Program-made: the position numbers and the translations under genes
In this document: positions 1 to 8,654 of the stretch, in pieces
How the letters are laid out: every line of letters starts with the position of its first letter
How positions within the stretch are numbered: position 1 is the first letter of the stretch
The notes under the pieces: model-generated
Database searches by the model: none
Seen by the model: the letters and a program-made list of their open reading frames with translations, nothing else
What the model was told of the DNA's origin: nothing
Assembly (NCBI RefSeq): GCF_016653295.1
Contig: NZ_NHSF01000032.1
Location: forward strand, 1-37,854
Source: Halochromatium salexigens
GTDB taxonomy: Bacteria > Pseudomonadota > Gammaproteobacteria > Chromatiales > Chromatiaceae
Reading direction: 5' to 3'
DNA length: 37,854 nucleotides

Positions 1-124
1 GAAGACCGACATGGACAAGCGTTTCGATGAGATGCTCAAGCGTCACGACACCCATTTTCTGTGGCTGATCGCCTTCATCGCCACGATGGCGGGACTGAGC
101 ATTACGGCGATTCGGTTTCTCTAA
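1..124 (+). CDS. C-terminal end of coiled-coil membrane protein (partial, cut by window start)
   Basis: Reading from base 2, this is the last 40 codons of a gene ending with TAA at 122-124. It encodes a charged coiled-coil stretch followed by a hydrophobic helix of about 20 residues at the very C-terminus. All 124 bases are identical to 1327-1450, so this is the tail of a second copy of the gene at 953-1450; identity stops a few bases past the stop codon. The N-terminal part lies outside the window. Function is unknown; a membrane-anchored coiled coil is all the sequence supports. Confidence 0.8.
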   Translation, partial: KTDMDKRFDEMLKRHDTHFLWLIAFIATMAGLSITAIRFL

Positions 125-154
125 ACCACTGAGCCAGTTGCACCTCGATCGCGA

Positions 155-847
155 CTACCAGTAACGCGGCTCAAAGCGCGCATCATTGCGGATCGTGATC
201 CCATCACCGGATTGGGCGAGGACGAATAAGCCTTGCCGGTAGGCATAACGTCCGACATCGTCGGGCAGCACCATCGCTGCGACCGCGCCGAGGAGCCTGC
301 AGCCGGCGTATTGGCCAAAACAGTCCTTGAACTGCGCCAGCCGTTCCAGATGCTCGCGCACGTCATCGACCCCGAGATAGGATTTGCATTCCACGGCGAC
401 CGCCACCTCGCTGTTGACCACCAGCAGATCGATCTCCATGCGCGGGCAGCCCTCGTCGTCGAACGCCAGCAGGTTGCTCAGGACTTGATGCACCGGCAAC
501 TGGCGCTCGCGCAGCAGCCGCACGACGGCGGGCTTGACCATGGCCTGGACGAAGTCGCCGAGTCGGTTGCCTTGCTCGCCGAGTTGGCGACCGATGGTAT
601 TCAGCAGCTTCTCGGTTTGCTGAAACCGGCGATCCGTGTCTTGAAACTTGCGGTCGGTCTCCTGAAACCGGCGATCCGTGTCTTGAAACTTGCGGTCGGT
701 CTCCTGAAACCGACGATCCGTGTCTTGAAACTTGCGGTCGGTCTCTCGCGACTGCTCGCGCAGCTCGCCGATGAGTCGATCCGTCTCCTGAAACTTCCGA
801 TCAGTCTCCCTGAACAGCGCCCAAACGTCCTCGAGCGTGGTGGCCAT
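155..847 (-). CDS. Coiled-coil protein with PD-(D/E)XK nuclease-like domain (DUF3782-like)
   Basis: This 230-residue protein has an N-terminal coiled coil (about residues 1-85) built from heptads of the type ETDRKFQ/DTDRRFQ, and a C-terminal globular domain. The latter carries the spaced residues D140 and E153-C-K155, which fit the D...ExK core of PD-(D/E)XK nucleases, so DNA binding or cleavage is plausible but unproven. The family resembles DUF3782. I chose the ATG at 847 rather than the in-frame ATG at 853 because a truncated paralogue at 34130 starts at the equivalent codon, with the same 10-base spacing after GAGG. The gene lies between two copies of another coiled-coil gene, convergent with one and divergent from the other. 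Three 42-bp DNA repeats in the coil suggest its length can vary. Confidence 0.75.
   Translation of the reverse strand: MATTLEDVWALFRETDRKFQETDRLIGELREQSRETDRKFQDTDRRFQETDRKFQDTDRRFQETDRKFQDTDRRFQQTEKLLNTIGRQLGEQGNRLGDFVQAMVKPAVVRLLRERQLPVHQVLSNLLAFDDEGCPRMEIDLLVVNSEVAVAVECKSYLGVDDVREHLERLAQFKDCFGQYAGCRLLGAVAAMVLPDDVGRYAYRQGLFVLAQSGDGITIRNDARFEPRYW
620..745. repeat. Three 42-bp tandem repeats within the coiled-coil gene
   Basis: Units begin at 620, 662 and 704 and are almost identical. Each encodes two heptads (14 residues) of the coiled coil on the reverse strand, so gain or loss of a unit keeps the reading frame and the coiled-coil phase. Confidence 0.9.
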
Positions 848-882
848 GGTCATCTTGCCTCGATGTTGATGGGGGCAGTGTG

Positions 883-898
883 GATGGGTTCAGTGTAG
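883..898 (-). promoter_or_regulatory. Conserved upstream element of the coiled-coil/nuclease gene (candidate promoter)
   Basis: Read on the reverse strand, the 16 bases CTACACTGAACCCATC lie about 35 bases upstream of the gene start. The same 16 bases occur at 34090-34105 ahead of the truncated paralogue at 34130. TACACT could be a -10 element, but no convincing -35 is visible. Conservation between copies is the main support. Confidence 0.35.
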
Positions 899-952
899 CA
901 GCCGGTGTAGGATAACGGACCTTGCCCCGCAAGCCACACGGAGACACCCCCC

Positions 953-1450
953 ATGGCCCTGGCCCAGGAAGACCTGCAACAAATCGGCGACTACGTCAAA
1001 GACCACATCAGCGACTGGATCGCCGAGCAAAGCCTTGGCAAACCGACCGTGGTCTACGAGATCGAACTGCGCGAGCGCATGGTGCGTGTTGAGGAAGAAC
1101 TCAAGCACCAACGCGAGCTGATGCGCGAAGGGTTCGAGCAAGTCGACAAACGCTTGGATCTGATGAAAGCGGACATGGACAACCGCTTCGAGCAAGTCGA
1201 CAAGCGCTTGGATCTGATGAAAGCCGACATGGACAAGCGCTTCGAGCAAGTCGACAAGCGCTTGGATCTCATGAAAGCCGACATGGAGAAGCGCTTCGAG
1301 CAAGTCGACAAGCGCTTCGAGCTGATGAAGACCGACATGGACAAGCGTTTCGATGAGATGCTCAAGCGTCACGACACCCATTTTCTGTGGCTGATCGCCT
1401 TCATCGCCACGATGGCGGGACTGAGCATTACGGCGATTCGGTTTCTCTAA
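953..1450 (+). CDS. Repeat-containing coiled-coil protein with C-terminal membrane anchor
   Basis: This is a 165-residue protein whose ATG follows GGAG at 940-943 with 9-base spacing. Residues about 40-140 form a charged coiled coil that includes four 18-residue repeats beginning FEQVDKR. The last 22 residues are hydrophobic and form a single membrane segment, so the coil probably projects from the membrane. The layout recalls Bdr-like and DUF1640-like coiled-coil proteins, but this is a resemblance only. The 3' 124 bases are duplicated exactly at the window start. It is divergent from the nuclease-like gene at 155-847, with about 100 bases between them. No enzymatic motif is visible and function is unknown. 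Confidence 0.8.
   Translation: MALAQEDLQQIGDYVKDHISDWIAEQSLGKPTVVYEIELRERMVRVEEELKHQRELMREGFEQVDKRLDLMKADMDNRFEQVDKRLDLMKADMDKRFEQVDKRLDLMKADMEKRFEQVDKRFELMKTDMDKRFDEMLKRHDTHFLWLIAFIATMAGLSITAIRFL
1133..1348 (+). repeat. Four 54-bp tandem repeats inside the coiled-coil gene
   Basis: Units start at 1133, 1187, 1241 and 1295, each coding 18 residues starting FEQVDKR. They are nearly identical; the last is the most divergent. The repeat is in frame, so unit number can vary without breaking the protein. Confidence 0.9.
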
Positions 1451-1683
1451 ACCGCGTCTTTGAGCCCGCTCAGCGGCCTCTTCGAGGTCGAGATCGCCTC
1501 CAGGGATCGCGTCTCGCCAAGCCGCCGTCGATCGCCTGGCGCGCCTGATCCAGGCCGATCCGAACAAGGCCCGCCTGGACCGACTCATCACCCGCTGGCT
1601 CGAGCACGGGCGCTCGCGCAGCCGCCGCGCGCCAGCCGGCTCGGCCCCGGTCGCCTGGCCCAAAAAAATTTCGCATCGACCCC

Positions 1684-1710
1684 TAAAGTTTCCCGGCGCG
1701 CGGCCGTTAA
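1684..1710 (+). promoter_or_regulatory. Sigma-28 (FliA) promoter of flagellin
   Basis: TAAAGTTT at 1684-1691, an 11-base spacer, then GCCGTTAA at 1703-1710. The enterobacterial/pseudomonad FliA consensus is TAAAGTTT-N11-GCCGATAA, so only one base differs. It lies 103 bases before the flagellin ATG. The 230 bases before it (1451-1683) show no gene I can support. Confidence 0.92.
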
Positions 1711-1813
1711 CCTATAGCAACGGCCAACACCGGTGCCGTTGCGACAGGCCTCAGGCTCCCGCGCGGGCGCCACCGGCCTGACGCCATCACCACGTTACGG
1801 AAAGGAGCGACCC

Positions 1814-3511
1814 ATGTCCGTCATTAACACCAACATCACCTCGCTGATCGCCCAGCAGAACCTGAACAAGAGTTCGAGTGAACTCACCACCGCGATGGAG
1901 CGTCTCTCCTCCGGTATGCGCATCAACAGCGCCAAGGATGACGCCGCCGGTCAGGCCATCGCCAACCGTTTCACCTCGCAGATCAACGGTCTCAACCAGG
2001 CCGTGCGCAACTCTAACGATGGTATCTCCATCGCGCAGACCACCGAGGGCTCGTTGAACCAGATCAACGACAACCTGCAGACCATCCGCACGTTGACTGT
2101 GCAGGCGCAAAACGGCACCAACTCCGAATCCGACCTGCAGTCCATCCAGGACGAGATCGGCCAGCGCCTCGCTGAGATCGACCGCATCTCCGCCGAGACC
2201 GACTTTAACGGCACGCGGGTCCTGGCCGAGGGTGCGGATTCGCTGCGCGTCCAGGTCGGCGCCAACGATGATCAGATCATCGATATCAATCTGACTCAGA
2301 TTGATACCTCGACGCTCAACCTGAGCAGCTTCAATGTCGATGGCGTCGGCACTGCCAACACCTTGGCTAACGAAGATCAGGTGCTCGCGCGCGGCTTCGT
2401 GGCGCAGAACGACGCTGATGATTCCTACGTCAATGACTCCTTCAACGCCACGGCGAGCGTCGCCAACGGCGCTGTCGCCACGGCGGTGGCGCAGCTGGAA
2501 GATGGCGGCACCGTCGACGGAACCCTGGCGGGCGGTGGTAGTGCGACCTTTACCTACAATGCCAGCAGCGACAACTTCACCTACAGCGGCACTATCGCCA
2601 GCGGAACCGAATTGGCAAACCTGTCCGACAGCCTCACGCCGTCAGCAGGCGAGACCAACGCCCTGACCATCGAAGGGGCAAACGGTGATGTGCTCGATGT
2701 TAATGTCGATTCAGCCGGAAACATCACAGAATCAGGCAGCGGAGATCCGCTCTACTTCGATACAAGCACTGGTAACCTGACCGAGAACAACACCTCGGGG
2801 GCGACGCTCGCCAATATCGATGATGTTGTCACTTATCTGGGTAGTGCTGGTGCTACCGCCGGAGATATGACCATCCGCGATGGAACGACGAATTATGTTT
2901 CGGGGGGTGCTGCGAATACATTCGACGTCGAAAACGCCACCATCTCGCGCGAAGAGTTCGAAGCACGGATGGTAGAGCTCGATACCGGTCTCACTTTTGC
3001 ATTCAACGTGGATGGTGAGACGGGCGGGCAAACCTATACGTTCGCCGCTGGTGTCCTACAAGACGGCGGTAACACCACATATATCTCTGGATTCGATCCC
3101 GAAAGCATCGAGACCGAAGCCACAGCGACTATCTTCCAGACCGATGAAGGCACCTTCACTGACGGCTCCGCCAATCAGGTCTATACCGATTCGTCCGGCG
3201 AGTTGACCTTTGACGAGGTGAGCGGTGCGACGGCGACTGAGGACCCGTTGGCGACCCTCGATGCCGCGCTCCAACAGGTCGATGACCTGCGATCCGAATT
3301 AGGCGCGGTGCAGAACCGCTTCTCGGATGCGATCTTCAATCTGGAGACCAACGCCTTGAACCTCTCCGATGCCCGGTCGCGCATCGAAGACGCCGACTAT
3401 GCTAAGGAAGTCGCCGAGATGACCCGGGCGCAGATCCTGCAGCAGGCCGGTACCAGTGTCCTGGCACAAGCCAATCAGCTGCCGCAGAACGTCCTCTCGC
3501 TGCTGGGCTAA
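1814..3511 (+). CDS. fliC: Flagellin
   Basis: This is a 565-residue flagellin, the filament subunit exported through the flagellar type III apparatus. The conserved N-terminal D0/D1 region (residues 1 to about 170) starts MSVINTNITSLIAQQNLNKS, and the conserved C-terminal D1/D0 region (about 485-565) contains RIEDADYAKE and ends NVLSLLG. The centre is a variable, Ser/Thr/Asn/Asp/Gly-rich surface domain with many possible O-glycosylation sites. I took the ATG at 1814, not an earlier in-frame start, because the protein must begin at MSVINTN and AAAGGAG precedes it. A sigma-28 promoter lies upstream and a hairpin terminator follows, so the gene is probably monocistronic. A SPINDLY-type glycosyltransferase fused to a sulfotransferase lies directly downstream, which suggests that the filament is modified. 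Confidence 0.97.
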   Translation: MSVINTNITSLIAQQNLNKSSSELTTAMERLSSGMRINSAKDDAAGQAIANRFTSQINGLNQAVRNSNDGISIAQTTEGSLNQINDNLQTIRTLTVQAQNGTNSESDLQSIQDEIGQRLAEIDRISAETDFNGTRVLAEGADSLRVQVGANDDQIIDINLTQIDTSTLNLSSFNVDGVGTANTLANEDQVLARGFVAQNDADDSYVNDSFNATASVANGAVATAVAQLEDGGTVDGTLAGGGSATFTYNASSDNFTYSGTIASGTELANLSDSLTPSAGETNALTIEGANGDVLDVNVDSAGNITESGSGDPLYFDTSTGNLTENNTSGATLANIDDVVTYLGSAGATAGDMTIRDGTTNYVSGGAANTFDVENATISREEFEARMVELDTGLTFAFNVDGETGGQTYTFAAGVLQDGGNTTYISGFDPESIETEATATIFQTDEGTFTDGSANQVYTDSSGELTFDEVSGATATEDPLATLDAALQQVDDLRSELGAVQNRFSDAIFNLETNALNLSDARSRIEDADYAKEVAEMTRAQILQQAGTSVLAQANQLPQNVLSLLG

Positions 3512-3557
3512 ACCGGGGCTAACCCCTTGCTGACAGCCGCTCGCGGCTGAGTGTCGA

Positions 3558-3581
3558 GGCCCCCGCACTGGGGGCCTTTTT
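3558..3581 (+). terminator. Rho-independent terminator after flagellin
   Basis: A perfect 7-bp stem GGCCCCC/GGGGGCC (3558-3564 with 3570-3576) with a 5-base loop is followed by five T residues at 3577-3581. It lies about 46 bases after the flagellin stop and separates it from the glycosyltransferase. Confidence 0.93.
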
Positions 3582-3624
3582 CGTTATAGACTAGGTGCGA
3601 AACGCCTTCCGACCGAGTCCTGTC

Positions 3625-6600
3625 ATGCCATCCAGCTCTGCAGCCCGCATTCCCGCGAGCCAACGCCAGCAACTCGAACGCCAGTTGTACAAAGGCCAGC
3701 ACCGACAGGCGGAACAACAGGCGCAGGCGCTGACGCGCCGTTATCCGCAAGACCCCGAAGGCTGGCATCTGCTCGCTCGGGCGCATTACGAACAGCAGCA
3801 CCATGACGACGCGTTGACGGCGAGTCAGCGTGCCTGCGAACTCGACGGCGAGCAGCCGCGCGGCGCGCATCTGTTCCTACAAGGGCAGATCCAGTTTGAA
3901 TTGCAGCAGTTCGAGGCGGCCGAACACTGTCTCGACGAAGCCGCCGAGCAGGATCCGGACAATGCCGAGATCCACTTGATGCGTAGTCATGTCTACTACG
4001 CCCAGCGGCGCGAGGATGAGACCATCGCGGCACTCGACCGAGCGATTGCGCTGAATCCGACCTCGAAGAAGATTCTCGGCATGCGTATCACGGTATTCTC
4101 ACGCGCGCGGCGCTATGCCACCGTCATGCGTGAGTGTGAGGCGCTGATGGCGCTCAAGCCGGCCGAGGCGCTCTATTACAACCTTGTCGGCACCCGGTAT
4201 CAGGATATCGGTGCCTTCGAGAAAGCCCGCGCCTATTACCGCGAGGCGCTGCGGCGCGACCCACGGGATTTCGGCGCCGCCTCCAACATCTTCGTCAACC
4301 TGCATTATGACCCGGGCGCCGATCCGCACACGATTCAGGAGGCCGTGCGCGACTGGGAGCGGCGCTTCCCGGTCGAGCCGCAGCCGCCGATCCCGGTTGA
4401 CCGGAACCCCGCCCGCCGCCTGCGCATTGGCCTGATCTCTTCGGGACTCAACTCGCATCCGGTCGGCCACATGATCCTGCCGGGCATGCTCAATCTCAAG
4501 CGTGCCAATGTCGAGTGCTATTACTACACGCTCGATCGCAAGGAGGACTTCATCACCCGGCAGCTCATGCGTTCGGCGCGTTCCTGGAAGAATGTGATTC
4601 GGCATGACCACGACACCCTTGAGGCCCTGCTGCGCGAGGACCAACTCGACATCCTCATCGATCTATCCGGGCACAATGACGGCAACCGTTTGCCCGTCAT
4701 CGCGCGCAAGCCAGCGCCACTGATCATGAAATGGGTCGGCGGGCAGATCGATACCATGGGACTGGAGGCGATCGACTATTTCCTCAGCGATGCCATCGAA
4801 ACCCCACCGGGCACCGACGACTGGTATGTCGAGAAGCTCATTCGCCTGCCGGATGACTATATCTGCTATAGCACCCCGCCGTACGTCCCCGCGCAGGTCT
4901 TCCCAGACCTCAATGACCTGCCGGCCCTGCACAACGGCTATGTCACCCTTGGCTGTCTGAACAATCCGACCAAGCTCAACCCTGAGTTACTTGCCCAATG
5001 GGCGCGCCTGATGAATGCCTTGCCCGGCAGCCATCTGCTGCTCAAGGGCGGTCCCTACGAGGACGAGAGCTTCTGTCAGGGCGTCCGCGACACGCTCGCC
5101 GAGCATGGCATCACCGCCGATCGCATCGAGCTAGAAGGTCCAGCCAAGCACAAGGAATTCCTCCGCACCTATTGGCGTATCGACATCGCCCTCGACCCCT
5201 GGCCCTATTCCGGCGGCATGACCACCTGCGAGGCGCTGATGATGGGCGTGCCGGTGGTGACCCATCCCGGTCCCACCTTTGCCGGCCGCCATGCCGCGAC
5301 CCATGTGACCAACGCCGGCTTCCCGGAATGGGTGTGCGAGAGTTGGGAGGCGTATCACGCGCGCGTGCTGGAGTTGGCCGGCGATCTCGACGCGCTCGCC
5401 GCTATCCGCCGCCGCCTGCGCCAACAAATAACGGCCTCACCGCTGTGTGACGGCAAGCGCTTCGCCGAGAACTTCGACGCCGCCCTGCGCGCGATCTGGC
5501 AGCGCTATTGCGAGGACAAAGCGCCGGCCGCACTGACCTTCGCCGCCCAGGGCGAGTGCCAATTCGAAGATGAAGCCGCGCCGGTCGAGCTTCAGCACCC
5601 GCGTTCCTATCTCACGCCCCGCATCCGCGCCGAACGCCGCTTCAACTGGCAACTCCCCGGCAAGCTGGTGGTGCTCGACAACCGCGCCAAGTTGCTACGC
5701 GAGGAGGGCATCGACGCGCTGCTCAAGCTCGATGCGTTCGGCATCGTCGCCTTCGATCCCGGCAGCCTGATCGAAAAACCTGAGCGCTTCGCCGACAGCG
5801 CCGACGTACAGCTGATTCCGCACGCGCTGCTCGGCGACGGTCAACCCGCCACCTTGCATGCCTGCCTGGACCCCGCGCTGAGCAGCACGCTCGAGCCGCT
5901 GCCCGCCGCGCAATTGCCGGCGAGCCAGCGCAAAGGCGTGCAAGTGCTGACCAAGCTGCCGATCAGCACCGTCGCGCTCAACAGCGTCGCTGGTCTGGAG
6001 AGTCTGGACTGGCTCATCCTCGATCATCTGAGCGATGCCAACGCCATCCTCGAGCACGGCGATCAAGCGCTGAAGGACAGCCTGCTGATCCAGGTGCGCA
6101 TTGCTTTCCAACCCACGCACCAGCGCCAGCCCAATCTGGCCGAAGTGCAGCACTGGATGGCGCGCCATGGCTTTCGCTTCTACCGCTTTAACGACCTGAG
6201 CCACGAGACCTATTTGCCCGACCGAGAGGACTTGGTCAATCCGCAGCGCACCGAGCTGAGTAGCGCCGAGGCCCTATTCCTGCCCGACCAAGCCCGCATG
6301 GCCGCGCTCAGCGATGCCCAGCGCCTGAAGCTTGCATTCCTGCTGCATACGGTGTTCAACGTCAAGGATCTGACCTATACGCTGCTGGCCGAGGTGGACG
6401 CCGAAAAAGCCGAGGATTATCTCCTGGCGCAGGGCTTGGTGCGAGAAAGCCAAGACGATGCCATGGACGCAACACCGGCGCCGGATTCTTTGGATAACGA
6501 CCTGCAAGCAGAGACGCTGCCGGAGGTGATCGATGAGGGGATCGATACAGACCTCGACCGAGCAGCCGAACGCCCGACAGCTCACGCGCCGCTGGTAGCG

Positions 6601-7419
6601 GATGAGCCGGTTGATGACGAGGTGATCTTCGTGGTCGGCTGTGGCCACACTGGCACCACGCTGATGGCCTGTATGCTGGGCGCGCATCCCGAGATTTATA
6701 CCATCCAGCGCGAAACGAATTGGTTCCGGGATAATGCTGTACTTGATACGGAATATCCTATTGAGCGGGAGCAATGTGTACTAGAAGGCAAGACGCGTGT
6801 CTGCGAAAAAACCCCAAGACATGTCCACCATATTGCAGAGATCAAGCAGCGTTTCCCGAAAGCGAAATTTGTCGCGATGATTCGTGACAGCAAGGATGTC
6901 ATCGCGTCATTTCAAAAAAGAGTCTCTCACCGTTCTGATGGATTTGAATTATCGCTCGGACGCTATCTCGGCGAAAACGACAGTCTACTAAGGCAATGTC
7001 CGAGTGAGTTCGTCACTGTGGTGCGTTACGAAGACCTGGTGACAGAGCCAGAGATGACCATGAGGCGGGTTTTGCATTTCCTGCAGCTTGACTATTCGCC
7101 AGATGTGCTCGAGTTCCACAAAAAAGATTACCATTGGGAAGGTATACACAATGCCCAACAAACCGATGGACAAGATGGCTACAAACATAACAGCCTAAGG
7201 GCATGGCAAATGCATCAGCCGATCCAAGATAACCGCGGGATATGGAAAGAAAAGCTCTCGAAAAAGCAGATCAAGATCGTCAATCAACAGTGCGGTCCAG
7301 TAGAGAAGAAGCTGAACGCCCTTGCCGCGAAAGAACGCGAGAAGCAAGATTATGGGCTCTATGGCGGGCGAGAAAAAGGGCCGGAGTGCGATGATGAAGA
7401 CGAGTTCATCTTCGACTGA
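3625..7419 (+). CDS. TPR / O-GlcNAc-transferase-like / sulfotransferase fusion protein
   Basis: This 1264-residue multidomain protein starts with TPR repeats (about residues 10-230). A SPINDLY/OGT-type GT41 catalytic region follows (about 266-630), starting LRIGLISSGLNSHPVGHMIL and including GVPVVTHPGPTFAGR. A region at about 677-938 resembles FkbM-type domains but lacks a recognisable SAM-binding motif. The C-terminal sulfotransferase domain (about 1002-1264) has a PAPS P-loop, GCGHTGTTLM from residue 1006, and a 3'-phosphate-binding segment, FVAMIRDSKDVIASF, at 1082-1096. The expected role is cytoplasmic transfer of a sugar to Ser/Thr of a protein, with sulfation of the glycan or protein. 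Position suggests flagellin as acceptor, which is inference. I chose the ATG at 3625 over a GTG at 3595. From about 6690 onward the DNA is visibly richer in A+T, so the sulfotransferase end may have been acquired separately. Confidence 0.88.
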   Translation: MPSSSAARIPASQRQQLERQLYKGQHRQAEQQAQALTRRYPQDPEGWHLLARAHYEQQHHDDALTASQRACELDGEQPRGAHLFLQGQIQFELQQFEAAEHCLDEAAEQDPDNAEIHLMRSHVYYAQRREDETIAALDRAIALNPTSKKILGMRITVFSRARRYATVMRECEALMALKPAEALYYNLVGTRYQDIGAFEKARAYYREALRRDPRDFGAASNIFVNLHYDPGADPHTIQEAVRDWERRFPVEPQPPIPVDRNPARRLRIGLISSGLNSHPVGHMILPGMLNLKRANVECYYYTLDRKEDFITRQLMRSARSWKNVIRHDHDTLEALLREDQLDILIDLSGHNDGNRLPVIARKPAPLIMKWVGGQIDTMGLEAIDYFLSDAIETPPGTDDWYVEKLIRLPDDYICYSTPPYVPAQVFPDLNDLPALHNGYVTLGCLNNPTKLNPELLAQWARLMNALPGSHLLLKGGPYEDESFCQGVRDTLAEHGITADRIELEGPAKHKEFLRTYWRIDIALDPWPYSGGMTTCEALMMGVPVVTHPGPTFAGRHAATHVTNAGFPEWVCESWEAYHARVLELAGDLDALAAIRRRLRQQITASPLCDGKRFAENFDAALRAIWQRYCEDKAPAALTFAAQGECQFEDEAAPVELQHPRSYLTPRIRAERRFNWQLPGKLVVLDNRAKLLREEGIDALLKLDAFGIVAFDPGSLIEKPERFADSADVQLIPHALLGDGQPATLHACLDPALSSTLEPLPAAQLPASQRKGVQVLTKLPISTVALNSVAGLESLDWLILDHLSDANAILEHGDQALKDSLLIQVRIAFQPTHQRQPNLAEVQHWMARHGFRFYRFNDLSHETYLPDREDLVNPQRTELSSAEALFLPDQARMAALSDAQRLKLAFLLHTVFNVKDLTYTLLAEVDAEKAEDYLLAQGLVRESQDDAMDATPAPDSLDNDLQAETLPEVIDEGIDTDLDRAAERPTAHAPLVADEPVDDEVIFVVGCGHTGTTLMACMLGAHPEIYTIQRETNWFRDNAVLDTEYPIEREQCVLEGKTRVCEKTPRHVHHIAEIKQRFPKAKFVAMIRDSKDVIASFQKRVSHRSDGFELSLGRYLGENDSLLRQCPSEFVTVVRYEDLVTEPEMTMRRVLHFLQLDYSPDVLEFHKKDYHWEGIHNAQQTDGQDGYKHNSLRAWQMHQPIQDNRGIWKEKLSKKQIKIVNQQCGPVEKKLNALAAKEREKQDYGLYGGREKGPECDDEDEFIFD

Positions 7420-7438
7420 AAAACGGAAACGATCCAGA

Positions 7439-8455
7439 ATGAAAAAGAAAGCGCTTTTACATATTGGATCGAACAAAACAGGAACAACATCGATACAAAG
7501 TGCCTTTCATGCCAACAAGGAAGCGCTAGAAAGACAAGGTTTTGTTTATCCTGGAAGCGAGGTCTGCCATCATAAGTTCTACTTTACCTCCAAGCAAGAA
7601 GAATCATGCTGGCCGCGGCAGTTCAAAGGTATCCCGTTCGATAAACTGCAACACACGGTTACGCAATATCTTGTCAGTATGGCGAATGACCTGAAAAGAG
7701 ATCTTCCGTGTCATATCATATCCTCCGAATACCTGTTTCGATGCAGTGATGCCGAAAAAGTTAGCAATGTCATCGAGTTCCTTTCCGATTACGTGGATGA
7801 GATTGAAGTCTACGCCTTTGTTCGCTCGCCCGCGCCTTATTATAATTCACGCCAGCAGCAGGTCATCAAGGCTAGCCATCACATAATCCATCCAAACGCT
7901 TTTCGGTATGACTTCAAAGCTGTTATTGAGGCTTGGTCAACGCAGGCTAAGGTCAATGTCATCGGTTACGATAAAGGAGTTGATTCCTTGTCTCGCCTTG
8001 CCGAAGCAATGGGCGTCGACATCAGGGGCTTCAAGTTACCGCAAAAACAGAACGAATCGCTCGCGATTGAGCAAATGCTACTGCTGGAAAAGATTCAGCG
8101 TAACCTTTATCAGGAGCAAGACAATATCTTCAAGAATCATCTCGGGCTCGTTGGGCAAATCAAATCGCAGCAGGCAACCAAGCCAACCTTGAAACCAGGG
8201 GTTGCCGAGATCATCGAAAAAACGCATGAACAAGATTTGGCATGGCTCAAAACGAATTATGCGGTCGACTTTCTTGGGCAATCCAATAGCAACGCTAAAA
8301 AAGGTAAAAATAGAACGGCTGCCGCGGGTTTGCGAATACCACGACAACCAAGCATCCGCGATGTCTATATCGTGGATGAGGAAAAAGCGGCGTTATATGA
8401 ATCGATGGTTCTTGATTTGTTGATGAAAAAGTTTGTCGAATTGAAGAAGGCTTGA
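7439..8455 (+). CDS. P-loop sulfotransferase-like protein
   Basis: This 338-residue protein begins MKKKALLHIGSNKTGTTS. Residues 8-18 match the 5'-phosphosulfate-binding loop of PAPS-dependent sulfotransferases in its HIGxxKTGTTS form. A later segment, VYAFVRSPAPYYNSR, is in the right place for the 3'-phosphate-binding motif. A sulfotransferase acting on a glycan is the likely role, but the substrate cannot be read. It starts 19 bases after the fusion glycosyltransferase; an in-frame upstream ATG at 7394 would overlap that gene, so the start is somewhat uncertain. The gene is less GC-rich than most of the window, like the 3' end of its upstream neighbour, which hints at joint transfer. Confidence 0.72.
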   Translation: MKKKALLHIGSNKTGTTSIQSAFHANKEALERQGFVYPGSEVCHHKFYFTSKQEESCWPRQFKGIPFDKLQHTVTQYLVSMANDLKRDLPCHIISSEYLFRCSDAEKVSNVIEFLSDYVDEIEVYAFVRSPAPYYNSRQQQVIKASHHIIHPNAFRYDFKAVIEAWSTQAKVNVIGYDKGVDSLSRLAEAMGVDIRGFKLPQKQNESLAIEQMLLLEKIQRNLYQEQDNIFKNHLGLVGQIKSQQATKPTLKPGVAEIIEKTHEQDLAWLKTNYAVDFLGQSNSNAKKGKNRTAAAGLRIPRQPSIRDVYIVDEEKAALYESMVLDLLMKKFVELKKA

Positions 8456-8507
8456 CCACCTGATGGGAACACCCTTACAAGCCTGATCGAAACCACAGGG
8501 CCTCATC

Positions 8508-8651
8508 ATGCAGACCGCTCACCACTGGACCCTCGACTTGAACAACGGTCTCAAGGTCAACGTCCCGGCGGACCTCGACAACCCAGTCACCCTGACGCTG
8601 CTGGAGTACGAAGACTGGCCCGACCGGAGCAGCGCGGTTGATGGCCCCTGA
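8508..8651 (+). pseudogene. N-terminal fragment of an FkbM-type domain, separated from the GT2 gene by one stop codon
   Basis: Forty-seven codons from the ATG at 8508 encode a peptide starting MQTAHHWTLDLNNGLKV. About 39 residues align with the first part of the large protein at 22454, which shares VPADLDNPVTLTLLE. Homology then ends abruptly, before the SAM-binding motif, and a TGA follows at 8649-8651. The next gene begins at 8655 in the same frame. In the large protein an FkbM domain precedes the same module that begins the gene at 8655, so this looks like a longer ancestral gene that lost most of its FkbM domain and gained a stop. Confidence 0.7.
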
Positions 8652-8654
8652 CTG

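Noticed and set aside
620-745. Possible CRISPR-like repeats
   Set aside because: The units are contiguous with no spacers and encode coiled-coil heptads in frame.
1460-1717. Open frame between the coiled-coil gene and flagellin
   Set aside because: No family resemblance, no ribosome-binding site, and it runs through the sigma-28 promoter.
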